A DNA stretch of 64,000 nucleotides from Knoellia koreensis (GCF_013041615.1 NZ_JABEPQ010000005.1:186001-250000); one strand, 5' to 3'; numbered from the stretch's first letter, positions 25,401 to 31,247 are shown. The notes: generated by a model not told the origin, from the sequence alone. Numbers and translations are program-made.

Positions 25401-28036
25401 AAGGAGTACTGGACCGTGTCGCCCGGGTCGGTGACGCCGTTGCCGTTGACGTCATTGACCTTGGCGACCGACTTCGTCAGGCCGATGACGGCCGTGCGGG
25501 CGAGCGAGGTGCTCGTCGAGGACGGGTCCTGCACCGCGGTGCCACGCGCCGAGGTGGCCTTGGCCGTGGCGGTGTTGTTGACCGCGCCCGCGTCGACGTC
25601 CGGCTGCGTGACGGTGTAGGTGACCGACGTGCAGGTCATCGTGGCCCCGGGGGCCAGCGAGGTCTGCGGGCAGGTGATCGTGCCGAGCATCGGGTCGGTC
25701 ACGGTGATCGCGTTCAGCGTCGTGTTGCCGGTGTTGCGGACCGTGAAGCCGAAGGTGATGGTGTCGCCCTGGTCGGGCCCGTTGCCGTCGACGTCGGTGA
25801 GCCCGAGCGCCGTCTTGGTGAGGTCGATAGCGGCGGCGTCAACCGCGGGGACCGTCGCGGTGCTGGGGGCGGAGGTGACGGCAGTGCCGTTCGCGGGGGT
25901 GCCGGTGGCCGTGGCCGTGTTCGTCACCGCCCCGGCGTCGAGGTCGGACTGGGTGACCGTGTAGGTCGCGGTGCAGACGAGCTTGACGCCCGGTGCGAGG
26001 GTCGCCGGCTGGGCCGGGGTGCAGCTGAGGGCCGACAGGCCGGCCTTGGGGTCGGTGATCCGCACGCCGGTCATGGTGCGGTTCGAGCTGTTGGTCGCCG
26101 TGAACGTGTAGGTGATCGACTCACCGACCTGCGAGACCGACGACTTGTTCGCCGCCTTGGTGAGGTCGAGGGTGCCGGTGAACGGCAGCGGCGTGGTGTC
26201 GGTGTCGGTGCCGGTGGCGGTGGCACCCAGCGGGGTCTTGCCGCTGGCGCTGGCCGTGTTGTCCACGCGCCCGGCGTCGAGGTCGGGCTGGGTGAGGGTG
26301 TAGCTCGCGGTGCACGTCGTGCTGGCGCCGGGGGCGAGGGTCGTCGTCGGGCAGGTGACGGTGCCGACCTTCGGGTCGGTGACGCTCACGCCGGTGAGCG
26401 TCACCGTGCCGGTGTTGGTGACCTTGAAGGTGTAGGGCACCTGGTCGCCCGCGTCGAGGCCGTTGCCGTCGGGGTCGGTGATCGTGCCGTGGGACTTGTC
26501 GAGGACCAGCGTCCCGGTCGGGGCCAGGTTGGTGGTGGCCGTCGAGGTGGCGCTGACGTCGGCGACGGCACCGGCGGGTCGCCCGCTGGCGGTTGCGGTG
26601 TTGTTGACCGCTCCGGCGTCCATGTCGGGCTGGGTGATCGTGTAGGTCTTGGTGCACGTCATCGACGCACCCGAGGCAAGGCTGGTGCTGGGACAGCTCA
26701 CCGGGCCGACCTTGGGGTCGCTCACGACGACGTTGGACAGGGCGGTGCTGCCGGTGTTGCGGACGACGAACGTGTAGGCGACCGTGTCCCCTGCGTCGAG
26801 CCGGCCCGAACCGTTGGCGTCGACCGGCGTCCCGGCGGACTTGGCCAGGGTGATGCCCTCGGTCTGCACGGTGTTGGTCGTGGTCTGCGACGTCGACGTG
26901 CGGGTGACGTTGTCACCGGCCCAGCTGTAGGTGGCGTTCGCCGTGTTGGCGATGGACGCGCCGGCGGCTGCGCTCGCGTTGACCTTGACCTTGAACGTGA
27001 TGGTGCTGGACGACCCCGCCGCGATCGTGCCGCCTGTGGTCGCCGTGGCTCCGGTGCCAACTCTCGCGGTGACGGTGTTGTTGCCGAAGTCGGCCTGGTC
27101 GTCCCCTGCCCCGTCGGTCTTGGCAGCCCCGTCGACGGTGATCGATCCCGGGACGTAGGTCGTGCCCGGCGGGATGGCGTCGGTGATGGCAGAGGTGAGG
27201 GCGGCATCACCACCGTTGTTGGTGGCCTTGACGGTGTAGGTGAGGGTGTCGCCCGGCACGGTGTTGCCGCCGTTGTCGTCGACGACCTGCTTGTCGAGGA
27301 TGATGCAGGGAGCCGTGCCGAAGGTGATGTTGTCGAGGAAGTTGCCGAGGGTCGGTCCACCACTGCCGGTGATTGCCTCGAACTGGAACCGCGTCGTCGT
27401 CTGGCCGGCAGGCACCGTGTAGGTGCCGGTGTAGTTGACCCACGCCGCATCGGACGTGGTGAGCTGACGCTGCTCGACCGGTGCGCCAGTGGACCCGATC
27501 TTCACCGACATGGTGTTGGTCTGGTCGCCCGAGACGGTGTTGGTGCTGCGCGCGCGGTGCCACAGCGACCACCGCATCGTCGTGCCCGGCACGGTCGGGA
27601 GGTCCTGGTAGAGCGCCGAGGCCTGGGTGGCGTTGAGCTCAGCCCACTGGCTGCCGCTCTGGGGGGAGATCGACAGCCCGCCGTTGGACGTCGTGATGGT
27701 GCCGCGCCAGTACTCGATGAGGTTGTCGGTGGCCGTGGTGTTCCAGAACAGGCCCGGGGTTCCCTCTAGGACATTGGTGCCTGCGCCGTTGGGGACCACC
27801 GGGGTCTCGAAGTTGCCGTTCTGCAGCGCACTGACCGTGCCGCAGCTCGTCGGGTTCTGATCGGCAGCGGCGGGGGTGGGGTTCTGGATGACCTGCACGA
27901 CGAAGGTCAGCATCGACAGGACGAGCGCGACCGAGACCAGGCTCGCGACACGACGAAGCGCGCGCACGCCGCGCGCGGAATCCCATGCGAGCAGATGCAC
28001 CGCTCGCCCTACTGTCTGATCCACAGACATGCTCAC
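10454..28036 (-). CDS. Giant LAxTG-anchored surface protein with 47 DUF11-like repeats
   Basis: One uninterrupted frame of 5,860 codons encodes a secreted surface protein. Residues 30-50 are a hydrophobic signal, with likely cleavage after PTPAAA. Residues of about 65-240 form a beta-sandwich resembling carbohydrate-binding modules (it opens with ALQNGNFETPVVPNG). Then come 47 domains of about 117 residues related to DUF11/DUF7507, a Pro-rich spacer, LAFTG (10586-10600), a hydrophobic helix and an Arg-rich tail. That end matches the LAxTG signal of class E sortases, so covalent attachment to the wall is expected. Most domains share GDTxxYTFxVxNTG, two Cys flanking LAPG, LTQxDxDAG and NTAT. 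I favour the GTG at 28036, six bases after GGAGG; an ATG at 28030 is also possible. Likely roles are adhesion or a stiff surface stalk (inference). No sortase gene is in the window. Confidence 0.88.
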   Translation of the reverse strand: MSMSVDQTVGRAVHLLAWDSARGVRALRRVASLVSVALVLSMLTFVVQVIQNPTPAAADQNPTSCGTVSALQNGNFETPVVPNGAGTNVLEGTPGLFWNTTATDNLIEYWRGTITTSNGGLSISPQSGSQWAELNATQASALYQDLPTVPGTTMRWSLWHRARSTNTVSGDQTNTMSVKIGSTGAPVEQRQLTTSDAAWVNYTGTYTVPAGQTTTRFQFEAITGSGGPTLGNFLDNITFGTAPCIILDKQVVDDNGGNTVPGDTLTYTVKATNNGGDAALTSAITDAIPPGTTYVPGSITVDGAAKTDGAGDDQADFGNNTVTARVGTGATATTGGTIAAGSSSTITFKVKVNASAAAGASIANTANATYSWAGDNVTRTSTSQTTTNTVQTEGITLAKSAGTPVDANGSGRLDAGDTVAYTFVVRNTGSTALSNVVVSDPKVGPVSCPSTSLASGASMTCTKTYTITQPDMDAGAVNNTATASGRPAGAVADVSATSTATTNLAPTGTLVLDKSHGTITDPDGNGLDAGDQVPYTFKVTNTGTVTLTGVSVTDPKVGTVTCPTTTLAPGASTTCTASYTLTQPDLDAGRVDNTASASGKTPLGATATGTDTDTTPLPFTGTLDLTKAANKSSVSQVGESITYTFTATNSSNRTMTGVRITDPKAGLSALSCTPAQPATLAPGVKLVCTATYTVTQSDLDAGAVTNTATATGTPANGTAVTSAPSTATVPAVDAAAIDLTKTALGLTDVDGNGPDQGDTITFGFTVRNTGNTTLNAITVTDPMLGTITCPQTSLAPGATMTCTSVTYTVTQPDVDAGAVNNTATAKATSARGTAVQDPSSTSTSLARTAVIGLTKSVAKVNDVNGNGVTDPGDTVQYSFTATNTGNTTLSSITVNDPKLGGTVTCAAGPLAPGASVTCTPAQTYTVTAADQTAGKVTNTATASATSSAGTASSNQATATVTVATPASLNVTKTQGSTSTVDPTTGRFTVTYTVTVTNSGQTPTTYGALTDTPQFASTIAIDGVIWSGPVSGSSSTAGPWVLAPAGTAIGGSTTQTYAVTVTAHSTTTTAATACGGPGTGLYNSVALPAGQEKGATTDNAACVAPPAAPTTSMSLTKSVASVQDVNGNGLTDAGDKITYSFLVRNTGTVDLTATTVSDPKLAGAGITITCADPVLSPGETTVCAPSAAYTITASDMAAGTVTNTATVTGTPPNNLPKPTATSSTSTPTQTASMTLAKSVGTVNDLDGNGRDAGDTVVYTFQVTNTGNTTLGNVVVNDARLGLSGYACGTGSLAPGASRTCTATYTLTQGDINAGSITNTASVVATPPGGATPVSATGTATLTTTGTNGIELTKTASSVMDANGNGVADAGDEIEYSFSVRNTGTTTLTNVLIDDAKLNQDDLLCTAGPLAPGATATCRTGVAYIITQADVNAGAVTNTASVTATPPYGTVPTDTDSTSTSIDNLASIDLTKTPGQVVDANGSGRVDAGDTITYTFTVRNTSNVPLTGVVINDTKLGLTNYQCGTGTVDPLTTITCTSPAYRLTQADIDAGRVDNTASVRGTDPNNNTVSDSSTASVTFTPAASASLVKTGGAVNDLDGNGPDAGDTIVYTFAVTNTGAQSLSSITVSDPKLNLSGYLCSAGPLAPGATVTCQAPTPYVLTQADVDAGRVDNTATTTAVPALGGSVTAQDAETVTVTPRSSLTFDKASRDVVDVDGNGPDAGDTVSYSFTVTNTGAASLNNIRVTDAKLGLNGFLCSAGPLAPGASVTCTSPAYTITQADVDAGQVVNTATATATPSTGGTVTGSDREVSPLTPVNSMSLTKTGGAVKDVDSSGSPSPGDTIDYTFTVTNTGSATLSNVTVTDSKLGLSGWLCTAGPLAPGATATCAAPVTYRLTQADINAGKVDNTATATAVAASGTSPRASDSETRPVTQVAGIDLTKTAGAPTTSGGRLPGSTDAGDTVTYTFTVRNTSNVTLTGVTIDDPKLNVTDLTCGTTTLEPGQTTTCTRTYTLTQGDVDALRVDNTATVTGQDPRGADVTDSATVSTPVAPASSVDLVKTGGTPTTAGGTDPNRTDAGDTVTYTFTATNTGGTSLSTLTITDPTLGLTDYFCADGSIAPGATVSCTATHSLTQGDIDAGRVDNTATVNGTSPTGPVTDTASTTVTVPQAGSLTVDKRDAGIVDNDGNGADQGDTISYTFTVTNTGTTTLAPVTITDTKLGLTDFQCVASLAPGESTTCAAPAAYVLTQGDVDNGVVHNDVTAKGNAATGTDPTATDANDVPITNLASLTLAKDAGPVADTNGSGRLDAGDTVSYTFRVTNTSNVTLTGLTVTDPLLAGAGVGIACPTTTLAPGASTTCTSGAYTLTQADIDRGRVDNTATATARNPQGGTVTATDPATVQLTPASSVRLTKSAGAISDGDGNGPDAGDTIAYTFTVTDTGATTVTNPRIADAKLGLNGFACGTTSLAPGASTTCTATYTLTQADVDAGAATNTATVTVDTPTGTATGSDGTTTTVTPRNSIVLTKTAGSIVDVDEDGRPSEGDTVEYTFTVQNTGASTLSDVTIDDAKLGLSGFVCTPGPLAPGASTTCQATKVYALTQDDVDAGTVENTATASATASAGANPADTDSETLTIDRVTSIEIDKTSGTPTTAGGRLPGVTDAGDTITYSFTVTNTANTRLTGVAVSDPMLASAGVAITCPSTSLAPNASMTCTSAPYSLTQDDIDTGRVTNTASVDGTSPTGPVTDSAVETRVLAPTSTLSLDKAAGPVADVDGNGPDAGDTVTFTFTVTNTGATTVDTVTVTDERINVTGMPCGAGPLAPGASRSCTSPAYVLTQADVDAGGFRNVATVSAVPPGGGTPVTATDDAVVTVGSSPAVAVSKTAGAPTVAAGRLDTVTDAGDTVEFTITVTNTGNVTLSPVRVTDELVGWSGRVCGGDDSLAPGESTTCTVTHTVTQAEIDAGSVTNAASAVGATPTGTSVTASDDVTVPLAPTNAISFTKNSSGVRDLDGNGPDAGDTIDYTFTVTNDGSTTLAPVTIDDPMLGLDDFSCAPSLAPGATLTCEAPAPYVLTQADVDAGAVTNAATATGDAPTGTDPTDDAATTTALTNVAALRLVKTAGTPTVAGGDLPTVTDAGDTVTYSFTVTNDSNLTLTGVEVADPMLGDVTCDAATLAPRASTTCTAAPHVLTQAEIDAGRVANTATASATQPDGTGVSDADTATVTIDGSNSVDLRKTAGEPTVAAGSDPQRTDAGDSITYAFAVTNTGNQTLSTVTVADARLGVTGLACAPTLAPGDTATCTATYTLTQADLDAGVVRNTATATATPPGGATPVTDDATATSTLPTSPGIAIDKVAGEPTVSGGRLGTTTDAGDTITYTLTVTNTGTVTLRDVEITDEKLGLAGVPCSGASTLAPGASATCTFTYTLAQPDIDAGGVTNIASVTGTPPSDAAVTASDSARVDIPASNSLTLTKSGSAVRDLDGNGADAGDTIVYTFTVTNTGSTVLAPVTIDDTKLGLDDFLCVASLAPGASVTCPAPSPYVLTQADVDAGAVDNTATVSGGAPNGPDATATDDETVDVDNVAVLTLTKTAGAPTTAGGRLGDVTDAGDTITYSFVVTNSSNLTIDDIAVNDPLLGAVTCTQQSLAPGESTTCTAAPHVLTQRDIDAGSVSNTATVRGTDPAGGAVTDTDSALVVIDPASALTIDKTASAIDDRDGNGPDAGDRITYSFTVTNTGNTTLSIVTVSDPTLKLTNLQCEAVLSPGESVTCTAPHDITQAEVDRGSITNTATATANPPNPDDPQVSATDTVTTAVPGRPAVTIEKTASVPTLTGGRLSTVTDAGDTVTYTITVENTGTVTLDPVLITDAKLGVADVACDGQSRLAPGASATCSFRYVLTQGDIDAGGVDNTASVEGAGPDGTVVDYEDVARVDLPATNAVTLSKSASAVVDNDGNGPDAGDTITYTFTVTNTGATTLAPVTISDSRLGGTFECVATLAPGDSAICAGPAAYVLTQADVDSGAVTNTATATGDAPVGADPTATSSATVDVDNVAVLVLDKQAGAPTADQGRLDTVTDAGDTITYRFTVTNESNLTLTGLRLSDPLLGDITCADTTLEARATTTCTATPYVLTQTDIDRGRVDNLATATAQDPSGDDVGATDTVSAPLTARNGVELTKTAGQPTVDGGMLPTTTDAGDTITYTFTVRNTGSQTLSPVTIDDDKLGLTDFACAASLAPGDTAECTATLTLDQADIDRGSVTNTATTTGTTPAGDTVAATDTITTPVDGAAALEFTKSASTIVDNDGNGADAGDTMTFTFTVRNTGARTLGPITVDDAKLDLGDFPCITTLAPGDTASCEAPTYVLTQDDVDAGVVANSATVTAAVAGGDPVEDASSTRTPLDNLATMTLDKVAGVVADSNGSGRQDADDTVTYTFTVANTSNLTLTGVAVTDPMLGAVTCPSTTLAARATMTCTAAPHVLTQDDIDRGRVDNTATLTATSPQGPVIPVDATEAVELDPVSSMTFVKNAGALVDLDGNGPDEGDTISYSFTVANTGATTLDPVTVSDPLLELTGMPCGSAPLAPGQSRTCPAPEPYVLTQADVDRGSVTNTATGTGTPPAGADPVSAGDDETVTFEPRSALTLTKNDSAVRDPDANGADAGDEIDYSFTVTNTGATTLAPVTIDDPLLALDNFVCVASLAPGDTATCPAPAAYTLTQDDVDAGFVRNVATATGDSPQGVDPEATDDVTTDLDNVATLVLTKTAAAPTTAGGRLPDATDAGDTVTYTFTVENTSNLTVQGIAVTDPKLSGVTCEATTLAPRTSTTCTAAPYVLTQADIDTLRVDNTATVAGTTTQGEPVSDDSTEVVTIEPADSVALEKTAGPVVDGDRNGPDAGDTITYTFTVTNTGSRTLAPVTVDDPRIGAEDIQCAATLAAGESVECTATYTLTQADIDAATVTNTATATGTPPSGGPVDSSGSETSTFTPVNAITITKNASAVVDLDRNGPDAGDEIRYSFVVQNTGAQTLSPVTIDDAKLELAGFVCAPTLAPGETATCEAPEAYVLTQDDVDDGVVTNTARVTGGAPTGPAVTDTDGTTTDLDNVAAVVLEKTAGPVVDANDSGRQDVGDTVTYEFTVTNSSNLTLRQLAVSDPLLAAAGISVDCPQTSLAPGASMTCTAEPYVLTQPDIDRGRVDNRATVTGVDPAGSGVEFSDTESVVLDAASSLTVTKTAGDVVDANSSGRVDEGDTITYTFLVENTGVTTLDPVTVTDAKLGLRGMPCGDGPLAPGASRTCTAPAYVLTQDDADAGAVTNSATASGHPVGGGSPVTSEPSSVTTPLGATSSIALVKTAGSLQDVDGDGRPSVGDRIGYTFAVTNTGATTIGRVTVSDTMLGLDDFVCSDAPLAPGASVTCAAPRDHVLTVGDIDAGSVDNTATATGTPVRPDGTTGTPVTATDDETVELDRVSGVTLVKEAGDLVDANGSGRPDAGDTLAYTFTITNTSNGTLTAVRLTDAKLGVTDAPCGAATLAPGARTTCTVTYVLTQADVDAGQVVNTATVAATDSAGLPVDATDTVTTPVTHVAALELVKAGVLRDGDGDGLADVGETVDYEFTVTNTGTVTVSGLRVTDPKLGDVTCPVTALAPGASATCTAGAYTVTQADVDAGSVQNNATASGTPAGGGETVSGTSSTSTPTDTRTGMQLTKTATLLESDGDGVADAGESVRYEFAVTNTGTTSLVDIRITDRMVGLDAALCDAGPLAPGDTVECTELTRVHQVTASETTGDALRNVATATAELVGGGGAIDDAAAVETPTAPTPPPPAPRPPTPHEPLAFTGSNILVMLGLALALLALGILLLGARRGLAPVVGRGRHRAPDRRP
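10586..10600 (-). other. LAFTG sorting signal of the giant protein
   Basis: Codons for Leu-Ala-Phe-Thr-Gly, preceded by a Pro-rich stretch and followed by a hydrophobic segment (about 20 residues, VMLGLALALLALGILLL) and a basic tail. This is the three-part arrangement of a sortase substrate. The Ala in position two is the class E variant common in high-GC actinomycetes, rather than LPxTG. Confidence 0.8.
10655..27310 (-). repeat. Array of 47 DUF11/DUF7507-like domain repeats
   Basis: Reading the protein domain by domain I count 47 units of about 350 bp. Unit 1 (a canonical DUF11) and unit 7 are divergent. At one loop the units fall into two classes. One is acidic, of the form DxDGNGPDAGD, as in calcium-binding loops. 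The other, in 12 units, is of the form GGRLxxVTDAGD. Most units keep a Cys pair about 12-15 residues apart around LAPG. A subset (units 4, 11, 15, 18, 21, 25, 29, 33, 36, 39, 42, 45) has N(T/S/D/E)SN or NTAN in place of NTG, marking larger duplicated blocks. DNA blocks encoding DAGDT and LTQxDxDAG are the most conserved between units. Confidence 0.85.
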
Positions 28037-28138
28037 CAACGTCCTCCCTGCTGGAAGCGCATGCCTGCGCGTCGCGGCATCCACGGTTCGCAGGGGGCGT
28101 CCAAGAACGTACGGACCCTAGCGTCCCGCACCACCGGT

Positions 28139-28218
28139 AAAGGACTGGTCAAGGGCTGGTAGGTGACGCTTCAAGGAGTTAACCCCACAAGTCTGACCAA
28201 AAGGACTAGACCAGGGGC
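28139..28218. promoter_or_regulatory. Direct repeat pair upstream of the giant gene
   Basis: The roughly 200-bp gap between the giant gene and the ECF gene contains two similar 18-bp words, AAAGGACTGGTCAAGGGC (28139-28156) and AAAGGACTAGACCAGGGGC (28200-28218), 61 bp apart. They lie about 100-180 bp upstream of the giant gene's start, where an activator or repressor might bind. I see no clear -35/-10 pair. TTGACC occurs on the minus strand inside the first copy. Confidence 0.4.
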
Positions 28219-28239
28219 CCTCGGAACCCGTGCTCGGGG

Positions 28240-30507
28240 TCACCGGGAGGCGACCAGGGCCACCGCCAGGGGCAGGCAGGACGCCACGAGCAGCAGCAGG
28301 TCGGCCCGGGTCCACGTCGCCCGCAACGCCCAGGTGCGCCGGCGCGCCGTGGCGAACCCGCGTGAGTCCATGGCCACGGCGAGCTCGGCCGCGGCCTGGA
28401 GGGAGCGCACGAGCATCCCGAGGGTCAGCGCCCACAGCTCGGCCATGACGGACCGGGGTGAGGAGGCGCGGGCGGCGATTCCCCGCACCCGGCGGGCGCG
28501 GGCGATCTCGGCCCAGATGTCGCCGAACGTGTGCACCCGCTGCAGTCCGGCGCCGATGGCCACCGCGAGCCGGGCGGGCAGCCGCAGCAGCTGGCCGAAG
28601 TGGTCGGCGAGCGCGTCGGCGTCGACGTAGCGGATGAGCACCGCTGAGGGCAGCACGATGATGAGCACCCGCAGCCCGGCCGTGGCCGCGACCTCGAGGT
28701 CGCGTGACCCGAGCAGCCACGTGGACCACGCGACCGAGACCGCGCCGATGGCGGCCGGGACCATCCGCAAGGCAGTACCCAGCACCCGGCGGGGTGGCGC
28801 GGGGCCGCGACCCGGGGCCGACAGCCCCACCACCGCGAGGGCGAGCTGAACGGCGAGCACGGTGAGGCTGACCGACCAGTGGGCCGGGATGATGCCGGTC
28901 GGGATCGCGAGCGCGGCCGCGCCGATCAGCGCGAGCGGCCCGCAGCGCGCGACGAGTGGCCGCCTCGGCGCCGGCGGGTCCGGTGGCTGTGCCGGGCGGG
29001 TGATGGTGGTGGTGCGGTCGGCGCGCTCCACCACCGCCTCGTCGTGGGTGGTGAGGACGACGGCCGACCCGCGGTCACGCATCGCCTCGACGATGCCCAT
29101 CACCGCAGCCCAGGTCAGCCGGTCCTGGCCGACCGTGGCCTCGTCGGCGAGCAGCACCTCCGGCTGGTGGACGACGGCCGACACCATCGCCAGCCGGCGC
29201 TGCTCCCCGCCGGACAGGTGTCGGGGGTCGGCCTGCTCGAGGTGTGCGAGGCCCACGACGCCGAGCAGTGCGCGGGCCCGGGCGAGCGGCTCGTCCTCGA
29301 CCTGTCCGAGCGCCCGCGCGGTGGTCATGACCTCCTGCAGGACGGTGCCCGCCACGATGGTCGAGGACGCCCATTGCGGCACCCAGGCGACGAGGGCGGC
29401 GACCTCGGTCGTCGACCAGGTGCGCGGGTCCGCCTCATTCGTGGTGGCGGCGTGGCGCGCGGGCACGAGGCTGTGGTTCGCGGCGACCGTGCCGCTGTCG
29501 TGGTCGAGGAGACCGCCGAGGGTGAGCAGGAGCGTCGACTTGCCGGCACCGCTGGGCCCGACGAGCGCGTGCACCTGACCGGCGCGCGCCTCCAACGACT
29601 GGTCGGCGACGGCGATGCTGCGTCGGGTCGACCCGTCGAGCCGCCGGACGGTCCGTCCGACGGTGACGTCACGGGCCGCGAGGCTGACGATCCCGGCACC
29701 AGTCGCGCTCGTGGTGAAAACACCGTCCGGTATGCCGCGTGGTTGCGGCGCAGGGAACCCCGGCACCCAGATCCCTTGTGCCGCAAGGCTTTCGCCGTGC
29801 TCGGCCAGCACCGTGGCCGGATCGCCGTCGACGACGGGGCGCCCGTCGGCGTCGAGCACGAGGATCCGGTCGGCGAACGCCACCCACGGCCCCAGCTTGT
29901 GCTCGACGACCACCGTGGTGAGGTGGCGATCGGTGACGACCCGCTCCACGCTGTCGCGCACGGTGGCAGCGTTGACGGGGTCGAGCATGGCGGTCGGCTC
30001 GTCGAGCAGCAGCAGCGACGGTTCGAGCGCGAGGGCCCCGGCCAGCGCGAGCCGTTGCTGCTCACCACCGGAGAGCGCGTGGGTCGGGGTGTCCTGCGGC
30101 AGGTCGAGGCGGACGGCGGCGAGCGCGGAGGTGACGCGGGCCGGCATGTCGGCACGCGGCATACCGATGTTCTCCAGCCCGAAGGCGACGTCGCGACCGA
30201 CGGTGGCCGACACCACACCAGCGCCGGGCTCCTGCAAGACCAGGCCGACCGCCCCGGGTCGCGCACCCGGTGCAGCGCCGTCGATGGTGACGCTCCCCGA
30301 CAGGTCGCCGGAGGCGGTGGCCTCGAGCGCACCGGCCAGCGCCCGGAGCAGGGTCGACTTGCCCGAGCCACTGGGGCCGACGAGCAGGAGCCGCTCCCCC
30401 GCGGCGAGGTCGAGGTCGAGCCCGGCGATGATCGGGTCGCGTCGCCCGTAGGGACGCCAGGTGAGGTCGCGGACCTCGACCCGGCCGCCGCCGGACGCGG
30501 TGGTCAC
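28240..30507 (-). CDS. ECF transporter ATPase-ATPase-EcfT fusion (YkoD/YkoC-type)
   Basis: A 755-residue fusion of the complete energy-coupling module of an ECF vitamin importer. ATPase 1 has Walker A GPSGSGKST near residue 45, signature LSGGEQQRLALAG and Walker B LLLLDEPTAMLDP. ATPase 2 has GPSGAGKST, LSGGEQRRLAM and an unusual Walker B end (LLADEATVGQD, where DEPT is usual). The last 230 residues are the EcfT membrane component, with several hydrophobic helices and the Arg-Gly coupling segments (RVRGIAARAS, AMDSRGFA). In Bacillus these are separate YkoD and YkoC proteins. The gene follows ykoE after 25 bp, and the TPP riboswitch upstream of ykoE should govern both. Probable cargo is a thiamine precursor such as hydroxymethylpyrimidine, or thiamine itself. 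Confidence 0.88.
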   Translation of the reverse strand: MTTASGGGRVEVRDLTWRPYGRRDPIIAGLDLDLAAGERLLLVGPSGSGKSTLLRALAGALEATASGDLSGSVTIDGAAPGARPGAVGLVLQEPGAGVVSATVGRDVAFGLENIGMPRADMPARVTSALAAVRLDLPQDTPTHALSGGEQQRLALAGALALEPSLLLLDEPTAMLDPVNAATVRDSVERVVTDRHLTTVVVEHKLGPWVAFADRILVLDADGRPVVDGDPATVLAEHGESLAAQGIWVPGFPAPQPRGIPDGVFTTSATGAGIVSLAARDVTVGRTVRRLDGSTRRSIAVADQSLEARAGQVHALVGPSGAGKSTLLLTLGGLLDHDSGTVAANHSLVPARHAATTNEADPRTWSTTEVAALVAWVPQWASSTIVAGTVLQEVMTTARALGQVEDEPLARARALLGVVGLAHLEQADPRHLSGGEQRRLAMVSAVVHQPEVLLADEATVGQDRLTWAAVMGIVEAMRDRGSAVVLTTHDEAVVERADRTTTITRPAQPPDPPAPRRPLVARCGPLALIGAAALAIPTGIIPAHWSVSLTVLAVQLALAVVGLSAPGRGPAPPRRVLGTALRMVPAAIGAVSVAWSTWLLGSRDLEVAATAGLRVLIIVLPSAVLIRYVDADALADHFGQLLRLPARLAVAIGAGLQRVHTFGDIWAEIARARRVRGIAARASSPRSVMAELWALTLGMLVRSLQAAAELAVAMDSRGFATARRRTWALRATWTRADLLLLVASCLPLAVALVASR

Positions 30508-30532
30508 GGCGGCGGCTGCGAGGTCGTGGAGG

Positions 30533-31243
30533 TCAGACAGCGCGGCTCTCCCGCAGCTCCTGGCCGGGCGGGAACGCGTTCAGCGCACCGGCTCTCGCCA
30601 GGGCCCGGGTGAGCAGCCAGCCGAGCACCCCGGCGAGGACGACGCCCGAGACGACGAAGCACGCGGCATACACGACCCACCACGACCCCTGCCAGGTGCT
30701 GAGGTAGCCGAACCGGTAGAGCTCCCAGATCGACTCGAGGAACCCACTCAGCGCACCGCTCAGCATGGCGACCACCAGGCCGAAGGCGCGGTAGCCGAAG
30801 ATCGCGAAGACCAGCTCGGCGCCCAGGCCCTCGATGATGCCGGAGTAGAGGGTGTCGGCCCCCCACGCGGTGCCGGGAAGCATCGAGACCAGCGCCGCGA
30901 TCACCTCGCAGCCGAACGCCGCCCCGGGACGACGAACGACGAGGCCGCCGACGACACCGGCGAGCAGCCACGGGCCGTAGGTGAGCGCGCTGATCGGGGC
31001 GAAGGCGGATCCGAGCGCCTCGGACGGCACCCGGTAGGCCAGGCCCCAGCCCCAGTAGGCGATGCCGAACGCGGCACCGAGGAAGACCATGGTCAACAGG
31101 TCGACGGTGCGCCAGCCGGTGAGCGGCATCGACGCGCGGACGCTACCCGGCCGCAACCGCGCCGGGTTGCTCGACGACGCCGTGGAGGTGCCGGCCGAGG
31201 GCTGGGTGCCGGGGTTGCCGGCGGATCGGTTGGTGGTGCTCAT
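30533..31243 (-). CDS. ykoE: ECF transporter substrate-binding membrane component YkoE
   Basis: A 236-residue membrane protein with a hydrophilic N-terminal tail of about 45 residues and about six hydrophobic segments (for example LLTMVFLGAAFGIAYWGWGL). It reads as the YkoE family of S components. It should bind a thiamine-related compound outside the membrane and toggle with the EcfT/ATPase fusion encoded 25 bp downstream. The ATG at 31241-31243 is preceded by CGGGAGAA (mRNA sense), which is also the segment sequestered in the proposed riboswitch off-state. The TPP riboswitch about 100 bp upstream is the strongest evidence for the cargo. No thiaminase or ThiM gene is nearby. Confidence 0.87.
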   Translation of the reverse strand: MSTTNRSAGNPGTQPSAGTSTASSSNPARLRPGSVRASMPLTGWRTVDLLTMVFLGAAFGIAYWGWGLAYRVPSEALGSAFAPISALTYGPWLLAGVVGGLVVRRPGAAFGCEVIAALVSMLPGTAWGADTLYSGIIEGLGAELVFAIFGYRAFGLVVAMLSGALSGFLESIWELYRFGYLSTWQGSWWVVYAACFVVSGVVLAGVLGWLLTRALARAGALNAFPPGQELRESRAV

Positions 31244-31247
31244 CTGA

